Positions 36,301 through 43,602 of a stretch of 64,000 nt of DNA are shown here, piece by piece. The DNA comes from Prosthecobacter sp. GTDB lineage: Bacteria; Verrucomicrobiota; Verrucomicrobiia; Verrucomicrobiales; Verrucomicrobiaceae. The translations under genes were made by a program, and so were the position numbers. Each line of letters begins with the position of its first letter. The stretch's first letter is position 1. The notes under the pieces are model-generated. The model was not told the origin of the DNA. It made no database searches and saw only the letters and a list, made by a program, of their open reading frames with translations. The stretch covers positions 62,001-126,000 of the forward strand of contig JAIPJY010000009.1 in NCBI GenBank assembly GCA_021733925.1, in the 5' to 3' direction.

Positions 36301-36712
36301 GCCGGGCTGGAGGATCAATGAAGTGGGCATGAAGCTCGACTCCTGCACCCTCCTCGACCTGGATCTGGGCCCCCTGTTGTTTAGAGAGGACGCGGGTGTC
36401 GAAGTGACCAAGGAATGGCTCAGCATCCAAAACTGCCGCTTCATCAACTGCCGTGTGCCCGAAAGCTTTGCCCTCGCCTCCCGGAACTGCGTCTTTGAAA
36501 AATGCACCTTCGCCCCCGCCGAGGAAAAGCTGCCCTCCAAATCACCGCTGCAAGCCACCCTCTACGTGCAGGACTGCACCAACCAACCCCAGACCGGCCC
36601 CGGCCGCTCCATCGAAACAAAACCCGCAGCGCAGCTCAGCACCCCAGCCGGCACCGCCCTGCCCTACGTCTTCACAAACGGCCAGCTCGACTTCCAAAAT
36701 CCGCCGCAATAA
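33371..36712 (+). CDS. Transmembrane Ser/Thr protein kinase fused to a C-type lectin-like domain
   Basis: The 1,113-residue protein starts with a Hanks-type kinase: glycine loop IGCGGMGAVYKA (34-45), catalytic lysine K57 in VAIKVLP, HRDIKPAN with D153, DFG with D171, and GTPDYVAPE. After a proline-rich linker, one membrane helix lies at about 314-332. The extracytoplasmic part has a C-type lectin-like domain at about 393-523 (FPVLIYNGHYYQVV, GAHLATIN, WKWVTGEPFKFTNW, ending FLLEWDG). A helical, charged region and a C-terminal part of unknown type (LTIPAGTYRPLRR and IENVRFHLREG onward) follow. It looks like a sensor kinase that reads an external ligand. The upstream Hsp70 is the nearest candidate partner. 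Confidence 0.88.
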   Translation: MNEKSQHDGALGWTPPAPEHLQAMLPQYDQWEMIGCGGMGAVYKARQISLDRLVAIKVLPPQVAEDEAEYIERFRNEARTMARMNHPAIVAVYDFGETRDELLYIVMEYIDGTDVSKMILAQGKLPVEHAMAITAHVCDALAYAHEHGVVHRDIKPANILINMEGAVKVADFGLARMNAPGQNGALTQEGTTMGTPDYVAPEVLIIGMQVDGRADLYAVGVMLYNMLTGRIPRGNFQMPSEKMGCDIRYDAIIRKAMEQDVDRRYQTSRELRRDLDQILTVPVAKEKPARQAPAGGMLPRQPPPPPPPPATPWGMVAAAVIVVGVAAVLLMRPAHPPPAPPAPPASEVAQVQPAKPQPPQPTPGPKPPVTAPPVSVVSPSDPNAPKGSPLSKFPVLIYNGHYYQVVGEQLSQSNAQKHAQSLGAHLATINSQGEQTWMNRVLPFHLQKVPQSMATIGGARENGVWKWVTGEPFKFTNWEDATAAASEPEKNFVLKITATSYAKTEWGFGVDTAERAFLLEWDGRPPKIPAPVSPPQPMPLVESEGAKRLHELDASFHAALERDVLAVHRTALEDLNSKYLAALDRALSAETAAARLPQALALREEQQLISSHSPLPAEDAPNLPTPLNTLRSTYRANLHPIEIARNNAIISLFLKYEELLKAEQAEWTQAAKLDDAKLAEERITSLSRERAALLNEAKELLPGGQELVLQKGERFVSAEKFTPPVEFTLVVKTRQDDLRLAYTAKQVIFNWENNQDDLRIVADPGGARPVPGMGRIPADTFVTIQWRILPHMQSISVDGKRRFLHFGDYSKVNKPLEIFPLNDVVTIKSAKVKVMDLQTLEDQIASTPAMRELFLNKTEWTGKLTIPAGTYRPLRRIDIGAPGKKDPKAQYDEQRGDVTSLPGMRIENVRFHLREGSWKAAGGRFQDVRITADLGGSFEASDSVFQDCLLAKEGMWGVPYFSSKWQFTNCVIQGSFMPGWRINEVGMKLDSCTLLDLDLGPLLFREDAGVEVTKEWLSIQNCRFINCRVPESFALASRNCVFEKCTFAPAEEKLPSKSPLQATLYVQDCTNQPQTGPGRSIETKPAAQLSTPAGTALPYVFTNGQLDFQNPPQ

Positions 36713-36723
36713 GTCGTTCCACC

Positions 36724-36825
36724 GATGGCGGAGCCATCTCAGCCTGTAGCGAGGGGTTGAGCGCAGCGACACCCCTCGTATCGGGCACACATCCCCATGC
36801 CTTCCCTCGCATCGCGTAGCGATGC
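36724..36825. terminator. Three consecutive hairpins between convergent genes
   Basis: Three stem-loops follow the kinase stop: gatggc-gga-gccatc (36724-36738); cgaggggt paired with acccctcg (36750-36757 and 36771-36778), preceded by GTAG at 36746; and gcatcgc-gta-gcgatgc (36809-36825). None has a clear T-run. They sit between convergent genes and may end transcription from both sides. The GTAG-headed one also fits the REP pattern seen elsewhere in the window. Confidence 0.55.
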
Positions 36826-36870
36826 CAGCACAAGCGCTTTAATACCCCGCATCCCCCTGGCAGACAAAAC

Positions 36871-37812
36871 TCACCTCGCCGCGCCCGTGCCACCCTGCTG
36901 AAAGTAAGCATCACGCATGCGGCGCAGCTCCTCAAGCCGGGAAGAAATCTCCGTGTGCTCACGCGCCTTCTCAACCTTCTGCTGCGTGACAAAGTGATTG
37001 TTGCTGCCGAGGTTCCTCCAAGGGCCGGCTGGCACCTCACTCACATCCACAAATCGCCAGTCACAGCGTCCGCTGCTGGAAATGCCGAGGTAGTCACGCA
37101 CGCCCGGCGAGATGTCGATCCCCGCACCGCGATTGCTCGTGTTCTTGGGTCGTGAGTTGCCAAAAACGTAATCATGGTCATCCGTCACAAAGGGGCCGCA
37201 ATCTTCCCACTGCGCGTAGCAGACGCGGTTGCCGTAGCGAATGGCGATCCACTGCCCCTTCAGCACGGTCTTGCCGGAACGCACGAAACGCTGCTTGAAC
37301 CAGGGAATGACCTTGGATGCCTCCGGCTTGTGGGATTCGAAGCTGATCACGTCATTGTAGGGCAGAGCCACATAAAACGGATTCTGCTTCGGCGTGAAAC
37401 TTGCCGGCGTGAAATTGTCACTCCGCTTGGTGGGATCAGGATCATCATAACCGCCGAAGTTCTGCATCCACTGCGTGTCCCAGGAGCTTTTGTCGTTGGG
37501 CGTCGGGTTGTTTTCCGTCGGCTGCTCGCCCACCCAGAACACTGTGGCGACGATGTCCAGCTTCCACGGATAGCGTGCGTATCCCAGATGCGGCATCGAA
37601 GACGAGCTGAAGCTGGGAATCGTTGCGGAAATGTTGCGGGGAGTCGACGTCGGATCAGGGGCGGTATGTTTGTTTTGGACCGCGCCCCCCTTCTTCAAGG
37701 CCGCTGCAGCACCGGTCGCCGAAACCGAGGACGCACCCTGGCCAAACACCGAAGCTGCCGTCACGAGAGACGCGACGACGACGATTGAACTGATGGAGCG
37801 TTTGACGAACAT
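36871..37812 (-). CDS. Secreted protein of unknown function (possible double-psi beta-barrel)
   Basis: From the ATG at 37812 (MFVKRSISSIVVVASLVTAASVFGQG) the 313-residue product has a clear signal peptide. The mature part contains FYVALPYNDVISFESHKPEA, then a core with GNRVCYAQWEDCGPFVTDDH. It then has GAGIDISPGVRDYLGI and WRFVDVSEVPAGPWRN. The arrangement Cys-x-Trp-x-Asp-Cys-Gly-Pro followed by GIDISP is reminiscent of RlpA/expansin-like double-psi beta-barrels, but this is a resemblance by eye. It ends with a charged helix (EELRRMRDAYFQQ). No operon partner is evident. Confidence 0.68.
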   Translation of the reverse strand: MFVKRSISSIVVVASLVTAASVFGQGASSVSATGAAAALKKGGAVQNKHTAPDPTSTPRNISATIPSFSSSSMPHLGYARYPWKLDIVATVFWVGEQPTENNPTPNDKSSWDTQWMQNFGGYDDPDPTKRSDNFTPASFTPKQNPFYVALPYNDVISFESHKPEASKVIPWFKQRFVRSGKTVLKGQWIAIRYGNRVCYAQWEDCGPFVTDDHDYVFGNSRPKNTSNRGAGIDISPGVRDYLGISSSGRCDWRFVDVSEVPAGPWRNLGSNNHFVTQQKVEKAREHTEISSRLEELRRMRDAYFQQGGTGAAR

Positions 37813-38016
37813 GGGGGCCGAATTGTCAGAATTGTAGCAGCTTAACGTGGCAAACTGCAATCTGTATTTACCACGTAAGGCGCAGCGGCTTGGTGGGAAA
37901 GCGATCTTAATCCACGAAACAACAGCACTATATCATAGACAAATCAGCGGCTGTGCGGTTCAAATTCGCCGAATTTCCCAGTCTTCAATCCATAACAAAT
38001 GACACCCTCTATAATT

Positions 38017-39621
38017 TCAATACCGCCTCAAAGTGGAATCCTGCGGCGGCCGCGTGTCATCCGTCTGCGGATAATCCAGCGTGTAATGCAACCCACGGCT
38101 TTCGTGCCGGCGGATGGCGCACTCGACAATGAGTGAGGCCGTTTCCACGAGGTTGCGCAGTTCGAGGATTTCACTGGTCACATGGTTGCTCCAGTAGAAC
38201 TCCTGTACCTCACGCTTGAGATTGCGCAGGCGCGCAGCCGCACGCTGCAGACGCTTGTTGGTGCGCACGATGGAGACGTAGTCCCACATCAAACGCCGGA
38301 TTTCGTCCCAGTTGTGGTAGATCACAACAAGCTCATCATTTTCCACGACCCCACTCGTCTGCCAGGGACGCAGTTCGTAGCTCTGCTCGGCCACCTTTCC
38401 CTGCGGAATCTTTTTGAGCAAATGCGCCACCGCTCGCTGCGCCGTGACGCAGCATTCGAGCAGCGAATTGCTCGCCAAACGGTTCGCCCCATGCAGCCCG
38501 GTGCAGCCCACCTCGCCCACGGCGCAGAGCCCCCGGATGCTCGTGGCCCCGTTCACATCGGTCAGCACGCCACCACATTGATAATGCGCGGCAGGCACCA
38601 CCGGAATGGGCTCCTTGGTGATGTCGATGCCGACATCAAGACAGGCTTTCTGAATGTTCGGAAAGTGACTGGCGATGAATTCCGGCGTCCGATGACTGAT
38701 GTCGAGATACACGCAGGGGCCGCCGGTCTTCTTGATCTCATGGTCTATCGCACGTGCGACAATATCACGGGGCGCCAGTGAGCCACGCGGATCGTATCGC
38801 AGCATAAATTCCTCCCCATCCGTTCCAATCAAACGCGCCCCTTCACCTCGCATCGCCTCGCTGATGAGAAACGAACGCTTCTGCGGATGGTACAGGCAGG
38901 TCGGGTGGAACTGGATGAATTCCATGTCCGAAATCGTAGCCCCGGCACGCCAGGCCATCGCCACCCCATCACCCGTCGCCACGCGAGGATTCGTCGTGTA
39001 CAAATACACCCGGCCACAGCCACCGGTCGCGAGGATCACACGATCCGAGCGGAAGGTGTGCACATCCCCGCTGCTTTCATCGAGAACGTAAAGCCCGAGC
39101 ACCCGATCTTCCGAGACCAGGCCCAGCTTGGCAGTCGTCAGGATGTCGATGGCGTAATGGTTTTCGTAGATCGTGATGTTCGGGCTGGCACGCACGGCGG
39201 CAAGCAGCTTCTCGGTGATCTCCCGCCCCGTGGCATCCGCCGCATGCAGTACACGGCGCGCCGTATGGCCGCCCTCCCGGGTCAGATCAAACTCCAGATG
39301 CCCGTCCACCGCCTCACGCTGGTCAAAATGCACGCCCCACTTCACCAGATCGGCGATGCGCGCCGGGCCTTCGCTCACAATCGTACGCACCGCAGCCTCT
39401 TTGCACAAACCGCCCCCCGCAATGAGCGTGTCGCTCACATGCTTCTCGATCGAGTCATTCTCCGCCGTCACACAGGCGATGCCGCCCTGCGCCCAGTTCG
39501 AATTGGAGTCCAGCACTCCGCGCTTGGTGATCATCACCACCTTGCCGTGCTCGGAGGCATGCAAAGCAGCGACAAGCCCTCCTGCCCCGGTTCCGACGAT
39601 GATGAAGTCTGCCTCAATCAT
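38017..39621 (-). CDS. nadB: L-aspartate oxidase
   Basis: NadB is the flavoenzyme that oxidises aspartate to iminoaspartate for NAD synthesis. The 534-residue product starts IEADFIIVGTGAGGLVAALH, the FAD-binding dinucleotide fold. It contains SNSNWAQGGIACV, the catalytic region MEFIQFHPTCLYHP with EAMRGEGARLIG, AAHYQCGGVLTDVNGAT, and GLHGANRLASNSLLECCV, all characteristic and distinct from SdhA by the NadB-type helical tail. The ATG at 39621 is chosen by homology of the first residues. The aldo/keto reductase gene lies 47 bp upstream on the same strand. nadA and nadC are absent here. Confidence 0.95.
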   Translation of the reverse strand: MIEADFIIVGTGAGGLVAALHASEHGKVVMITKRGVLDSNSNWAQGGIACVTAENDSIEKHVSDTLIAGGGLCKEAAVRTIVSEGPARIADLVKWGVHFDQREAVDGHLEFDLTREGGHTARRVLHAADATGREITEKLLAAVRASPNITIYENHYAIDILTTAKLGLVSEDRVLGLYVLDESSGDVHTFRSDRVILATGGCGRVYLYTTNPRVATGDGVAMAWRAGATISDMEFIQFHPTCLYHPQKRSFLISEAMRGEGARLIGTDGEEFMLRYDPRGSLAPRDIVARAIDHEIKKTGGPCVYLDISHRTPEFIASHFPNIQKACLDVGIDITKEPIPVVPAAHYQCGGVLTDVNGATSIRGLCAVGEVGCTGLHGANRLASNSLLECCVTAQRAVAHLLKKIPQGKVAEQSYELRPWQTSGVVENDELVVIYHNWDEIRRLMWDYVSIVRTNKRLQRAAARLRNLKREVQEFYWSNHVTSEILELRNLVETASLIVECAIRRHESRGLHYTLDYPQTDDTRPPQDSTLRRY

Positions 39622-39668
39622 GAATTGTGGTGACTCTTTCGTCGCGGAACCGCCAACATGCAAATGCA

Positions 39669-40787
39669 CTACCAGCTTGTTCCCAAACTCCACCGCGTTG
39701 CGAGATCCAGCAGGTCCGGGCGCAGCGGCCATTCATCCGCACGCGGCTCCTGGCCTTCATGGCGGTGGCTGGCTCCCTTGAGCGCCATGCACCCAGTGTT
39801 GTCACCAATCTGACGGATCGTTTCAATCTCCTCGGCGGACAGGCACTGCTCCGGCAGTGCAGCCAGATCATCCAGCTTGCTCTCAATCGTACGCGCACCT
39901 TCACCGTGCTCCTGAATCAAAGTCGGCACCACACTCTTCACCGCCGTGTTGCCCAAGGTCCACAAACACGCGAGCTGGAGCATCGACAGGCCATGCTTCT
40001 CGGCGAACGGGCGCACTTTTTCAAGCTTCTCGACCCCGTGCTCAATCCAGCCGTCGGGGCGGTGCGTACGGTGGTCGCCATCACGGAATTTGTGGCCCGG
40101 CTTCACATCATCATGAAACAGACCGCCGTAATCGACCACCCGCGCCAAAATATCCACATTGTTCTTGGCCGCAGCGCCAAGCACATGCTGGCCAGGCCAG
40201 GGCTCGAGGGGATTCAGAATGATCATCGCCCAGTCCATGCGGTCGCCGAAACGCTCAAAGCACTCGATCATGTCGAGCGTGAACCCGTTCGCCGGCCCCG
40301 GCGCAATGCCAAGCCGGTCGGTCAGGCCGTCCGTTTTAAGCGCCGTGAACGCATCCCACACCTTTTCGCTCGTGTAGCTGATGCTGTCCGGATTGTGCAG
40401 CATCAGCAGGTCGAACTTCGAGGTCTGGCAGCGCTCCAGGCTCTTCTCCGTGGCCGACTTCAGGTAGTCGTAATACTTCTCCGGCCCGCGCAGTGCCGGA
40501 TCGGTGAAACGCGGATAGCCACGTGACCCCTGGCGGATGCCATCATAAATGTCATGCCCCACGATGCCCACGAGACAATATTCCTCACGCGGGATCCCTT
40601 TCAGCGCCTCACCGAGCAGTGAGTCCGCACGGCCCACGCCATACACATCCGCCGTGACAAAGGTGCGCACGCCTTTTTCAAACGAGTCGCGCATAAGCTG
40701 CATGTAATGCTCCTCGGAGAGCTGTTCTCCGTAATGCATGAAGCGTCCGCCGCTCCAGGTGCCGTAGGCTGTTCGTGTCAGATTCAT
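39669..40787 (-). CDS. Aldo/keto reductase family protein
   Basis: The 372-residue protein begins MNLTRTAYGTWSGGRFMHYG and has the AKR layout: FEKGVRTFVTADVYGVGRAD (with the D and Y of the catalytic tetrad), then FDLLMLHNPDSI, LGIAPGPANGFTLDMIE, and a C-terminal helical part LSAEEIETIRQIGDN. It should reduce a carbonyl using NADPH. The ligand cannot be told. The start at 40787 is preferred to upstream in-frame starts because family similarity begins there. It probably shares a transcript with nadB, though no biochemical link is known. Confidence 0.85.
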   Translation of the reverse strand: MNLTRTAYGTWSGGRFMHYGEQLSEEHYMQLMRDSFEKGVRTFVTADVYGVGRADSLLGEALKGIPREEYCLVGIVGHDIYDGIRQGSRGYPRFTDPALRGPEKYYDYLKSATEKSLERCQTSKFDLLMLHNPDSISYTSEKVWDAFTALKTDGLTDRLGIAPGPANGFTLDMIECFERFGDRMDWAMIILNPLEPWPGQHVLGAAAKNNVDILARVVDYGGLFHDDVKPGHKFRDGDHRTHRPDGWIEHGVEKLEKVRPFAEKHGLSMLQLACLWTLGNTAVKSVVPTLIQEHGEGARTIESKLDDLAALPEQCLSAEEIETIRQIGDNTGCMALKGASHRHEGQEPRADEWPLRPDLLDLATRWSLGTSW

Positions 40788-40935
40788 AAAGGGGTCAGGT
40801 TGGGGTTTGAGGGGAGGATACATAACGACTCCGCCCCGTGTTTCAAACACGGATCATCCCTGAAACCACCAACGCCCATGATTTGACAAAATTAGCCAGC
40901 TGCGACACCTCGCCAGAGTCCACCTCCTCCGCCTC

Positions 40936-42126
40936 ATGAAAAAGCCGTCCGCCAATCGCAAAACCAGCGCCCCGGCCCAGGCGAAGCCAGCCAGCCTCAC
41001 CCCTCTCCTCACCGAAGTCCGGCAGCTCATCCAGAGCGCCCGCCGCGGCGTGTCCACCATCGTGGACACCTTCCAGGTGATGACCAACTTCGAAATCGGC
41101 CGCCGCATCGTCGAACACGAACAAAAAGGCGCGAAGCGAGCTGCCTACGGTGCGGAGTTGCTGAAGGAACTGTCGGCAAGATTGACCGAGGAGTTTGGCA
41201 AAGGCTTCTCAAAAGCCAATCTGGAATACATGCGGCGCTTCTATCTGGAATGGGAGAGTCGAGTTCTTCAAATTGCCCAGCAGCCTACTGGGCAATTGCC
41301 TTCTTTGGAGATTCCCCAGCAGCCTGCTGGGCAATTGACACCAGCCAAGATTAGCCAACAGCCTGTTGGCAAATTGGCTGTCAGTCAGATTTCCGAGCAG
41401 CCTGTTCGGAAATCTCCCTTCACCCTCAGCTGGACCCACTACGTCACCCTCCTCACCGTCAAAGACCCAGATGAACGCAGCTTCTACGAACTCGAAGCCA
41501 CCAACTCCGGCTGGTCCGTCCCCGAGCTCAAACGCCAGAAAGCCTCCTGTCTCTACGAACGCCTCGCCCTCAGCCGGGACAAGGAAGGCATCCGCAAGCT
41601 CGCCCGCGAGGGCCAGGTCATCGCCCGTCCTGAGGACTTGCTGAAAGAGCCGCTCGTCCTCGAATTCCTCGGCCTCGACGACAAGGCCAGCTACTCCGAG
41701 AACGACCTCGAACAGGCCATCATCGACCGCCTCGAACACTTCCTCCTCGAACTCGGCAAAGGCTTCCTCTTCGAGGCCCGCCAGAAACGCTTCACCTTCG
41801 ACGAAGACCACTATTTCGTCGATCTCGTCTTCTACAACCGCCTCCTCCGCTGCTACGTCATCATCGACCTGAAGCTCGACAAACTCACGCATCAAGACCT
41901 CGGCCAGATGCAGATGTACGTGAACTACTACGACCGCGAGGTAAAACTCCCCGACGAAAACCCCACCATCGGCCTCCTCCTCTGCAAGTCCGCCAAAAAG
42001 ACCATCGTCGAACTCACCCTTCCCAAAGGCACCAACATCCACGCGAAAGAGTACAACCTCTACCTGCCCTCCAAAGAGCTGCTGAAGCAGAAGCTCGACG
42101 AATGGAGCGCAGCTGCGAACAGATGA
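40936..42126 (+). CDS. DUF1016/YhcG-type PDDEXK nuclease with an expanded hairpin-repeat linker
   Basis: The 396-residue protein has the DUF1016 N-terminal domain (VDTFQVMTNFEIGRRIVEHE, EEFGKGFSKANLEYMRRFYL). The PDDEXK-like C-terminal domain has RFTFDEDHYFVDLVFYNRLL and CYVIIDLKLDKLTHQDLGQM; D296 and D311-L-K313 are candidate catalytic residues. Between the halves, residues 113-159 are four 13-residue repeats of the type I-x-Q-Q-P-x-G-Q-L. At the DNA level they form four co-varying hairpins (see the repeat entry). YhcG-type nucleases are found in accessory and defence-rich regions. No restriction or defence gene flanks it here. The stop lies 16 bp from the stop of murG, facing it. Confidence 0.88.
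   Translation: MKKPSANRKTSAPAQAKPASLTPLLTEVRQLIQSARRGVSTIVDTFQVMTNFEIGRRIVEHEQKGAKRAAYGAELLKELSARLTEEFGKGFSKANLEYMRRFYLEWESRVLQIAQQPTGQLPSLEIPQQPAGQLTPAKISQQPVGKLAVSQISEQPVRKSPFTLSWTHYVTLLTVKDPDERSFYELEATNSGWSVPELKRQKASCLYERLALSRDKEGIRKLAREGQVIARPEDLLKEPLVLEFLGLDDKASYSENDLEQAIIDRLEHFLLELGKGFLFEARQKRFTFDEDHYFVDLVFYNRLLRCYVIIDLKLDKLTHQDLGQMQMYVNYYDREVKLPDENPTIGLLLCKSAKKTIVELTLPKGTNIHAKEYNLYLPSKELLKQKLDEWSAAANR
41271..41413. repeat. Four in-frame hairpins at exact 39-bp spacing, with co-varying stems
   Basis: The unit starts are 41272, 41311, 41350 and 41389. Each has a 9-bp left arm, a 7-bp loop cagcct(a/g), and a 9-bp right arm. The arms are attgcccag/ctgggcaat, attccccag/ctgggcaat, attagccaa/ttggcaaat and atttccgag/ttcggaaat. 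The first pairs at 9 of 9 positions and the others at 8 of 9. The arm sequences differ between units, yet pairing is kept. The spacing is exactly 13 codons, so the repeats stay in frame in the DUF1016 gene (residues 113-159). Confidence 0.93.
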
Positions 42127-42142
42127 GTCACCTCCAGCACCC

Positions 42143-43258
42143 TCACCCCGCCGCCGTCTTCACCAGCAGCTCCGCGATCTTCTCCGCCGAATTCTTCACG
42201 GCAAGTTTCTGCGCCGCCTTCTTCATCTCGCCGGCCTTGCGCGTGTCATTGAAGATGCTGCGCACGGCATCAGCCAGGGTGTCGGCATTCAGGTCACTCT
42301 CACGCATCAGCAGCGCGGCACCAGCCTTGTCGAAAATCTCCGCGTTGCGGGTCTGGTGATCCTCGGCGGCATGCGGATAAGGCACCAGCAGGCTCGGCAC
42401 ACCGAAGTAGGCCAGTTCCGCCATCGAGGAGGCCCCCGAACGTGCAATGGCCAGATCCGCCGCGCGATAGGCCAGGTCCATGCGGTGGCAAAACGCCGCC
42501 ACGTGCTGCTTGAGCAGCGGGATCTTGGCATACACGTCGCGAACTTCCTCGTAGTCAGTCGGTCCGGCGATGTGCAGCACCTGAATGCCCATTCGCTCAA
42601 ACTCCTCAAGCGCCATTCCCACCGCACGGTTCACCCCACGCGCGCCCTGGCTGCCGCCCATGACGAGCAGCGTGCGCCTGTCCTTGTCCAGCTTGAAAAA
42701 CGCACGCGGGTCGTCGCTGTTCTGCTTGCGCATGTTGCTGCGGATCGGTGTGCCGACCACACGCACATCCTCATGCTTCGGGAAGTGCTCCTTGCAGGCT
42801 TCGAGGCCGCACAGCACAATGTCGCTGTAGCGCGCGTTGAGGCGGTTCGCCTTCCCAGGGATGGCGTTGCTTTCGTGAATGAGCGTGTGGCAGCCCTCTT
42901 TGCGCCCGGCGTACAACGGGGCAAAGGACGTGAATCCTCCCATGCCCAGCACCACGTCCACATCGTGATCGCGAATGATCTTCCGGCACGCCTTGGTGCC
43001 CTGCCAGAGACCCTTGAGAAAGCCAAACATCTTTGGCGACCACGGTTTCGGCATCGCGAGAAATGGCATCTTCTCGAACCGCAATTCCGGGTGCCCCGAA
43101 GCGGCCAGGGTGTCGATCTTCTTTTCGCTGATGAGCAAGGTCACCTCGTGACCGCGGGAGGCCAGAACCTCACCGACGGCAATGCCGGGGAACAAATGCC
43201 CTCCGGTGCCACCACACGCGATTAGCACGTGGATGGACTTCGAATTTTTCTGTTTCAC
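42143..43258 (-). CDS. murG: UDP-GlcNAc:lipid I N-acetylglucosaminyltransferase
   Basis: MurG adds GlcNAc to lipid I to make lipid II at the inner face of the membrane. The 371-residue product has the N-terminal GACGGTGGH-type motif (IACGGTGGHLFPGIAVGEVL). It also has VVLGMGGFTSFAPL, HESNAIPGKANRL, LLVMGGSQGARGVN and the donor-site block ARSGASSMAELAYFGVPSLL. It is the last recognisable gene of the division cluster. The gap to ftsW upstream holds a decayed ftsW fragment; on the other side the convergent DUF1016 gene begins within 17 bp. No murC or ftsQ follows. Confidence 0.95.
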   Translation of the reverse strand: MKQKNSKSIHVLIACGGTGGHLFPGIAVGEVLASRGHEVTLLISEKKIDTLAASGHPELRFEKMPFLAMPKPWSPKMFGFLKGLWQGTKACRKIIRDHDVDVVLGMGGFTSFAPLYAGRKEGCHTLIHESNAIPGKANRLNARYSDIVLCGLEACKEHFPKHEDVRVVGTPIRSNMRKQNSDDPRAFFKLDKDRRTLLVMGGSQGARGVNRAVGMALEEFERMGIQVLHIAGPTDYEEVRDVYAKIPLLKQHVAAFCHRMDLAYRAADLAIARSGASSMAELAYFGVPSLLVPYPHAAEDHQTRNAEIFDKAGAALLMRESDLNADTLADAVRSIFNDTRKAGEMKKAAQKLAVKNSAEKIAELLVKTAAG

Positions 43259-43270
43259 TACGATTCAAAA

Positions 43271-43490
43271 GGCTAAAGCTGTGGAGCCAGCGGCGCTTTC
43301 TGCGGATCACGGATGGCTGATCCTAGTTCAGATGAACGCCTTGGCGGTGGATGTTGATCAGGGATGCCCACCGCGACCCTCGCGGCGAAAGGCTGAACCT
43401 TCCGTGATCTACGGAAGGCAGGGGTCACTCCTTCCCACAAGCAAAGCAGGATCGCGAAGATGTTCAAGGGGGTTCCTGCAGGGACGCCGC
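43271..43490 (-). pseudogene. Decayed duplicate of the ftsW 3' end
   Basis: The 344 bp between murG and ftsW contain a stretch that aligns with the ftsW 3' end at about 43605-43815. Shared blocks include ccagcggcgctt, cggtggatgttgatca, gatgcccaccgc, cgcggcga and agcaaagcag, in the same order. Small insertions and deletions break the frame; for example one extra c turns the VGILINIHRQGVHL coding stretch into a different frame. The match fades beyond about 43490. The rest, to 43602, has no recognisable gene. Confidence 0.8.
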
Positions 43491-43602
43491 CTTGCACTTT
43501 TATCCCTCCCACGCTCAAAAGTGGCTCCAGCGGCTCAATTTCCCCGGTTTTTGAGCGCGTGTTGGACTTTTCCTCGCTGGGCATGACAGTTCCGACGGTG
43601 GC

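Noticed and set aside
37930-37990. A T-loop-like ggttcaaattc suggesting a tRNA
   Set aside because: The flanking bases do not form a T-stem, and no acceptor or anticodon stem could be built around it.
43273-43584. A 103-residue frame in the ftsW-murG gap
   Set aside because: Its C-terminal part is the out-of-frame reading of the decayed ftsW copy, so it was treated as a pseudogene region and not as a gene.
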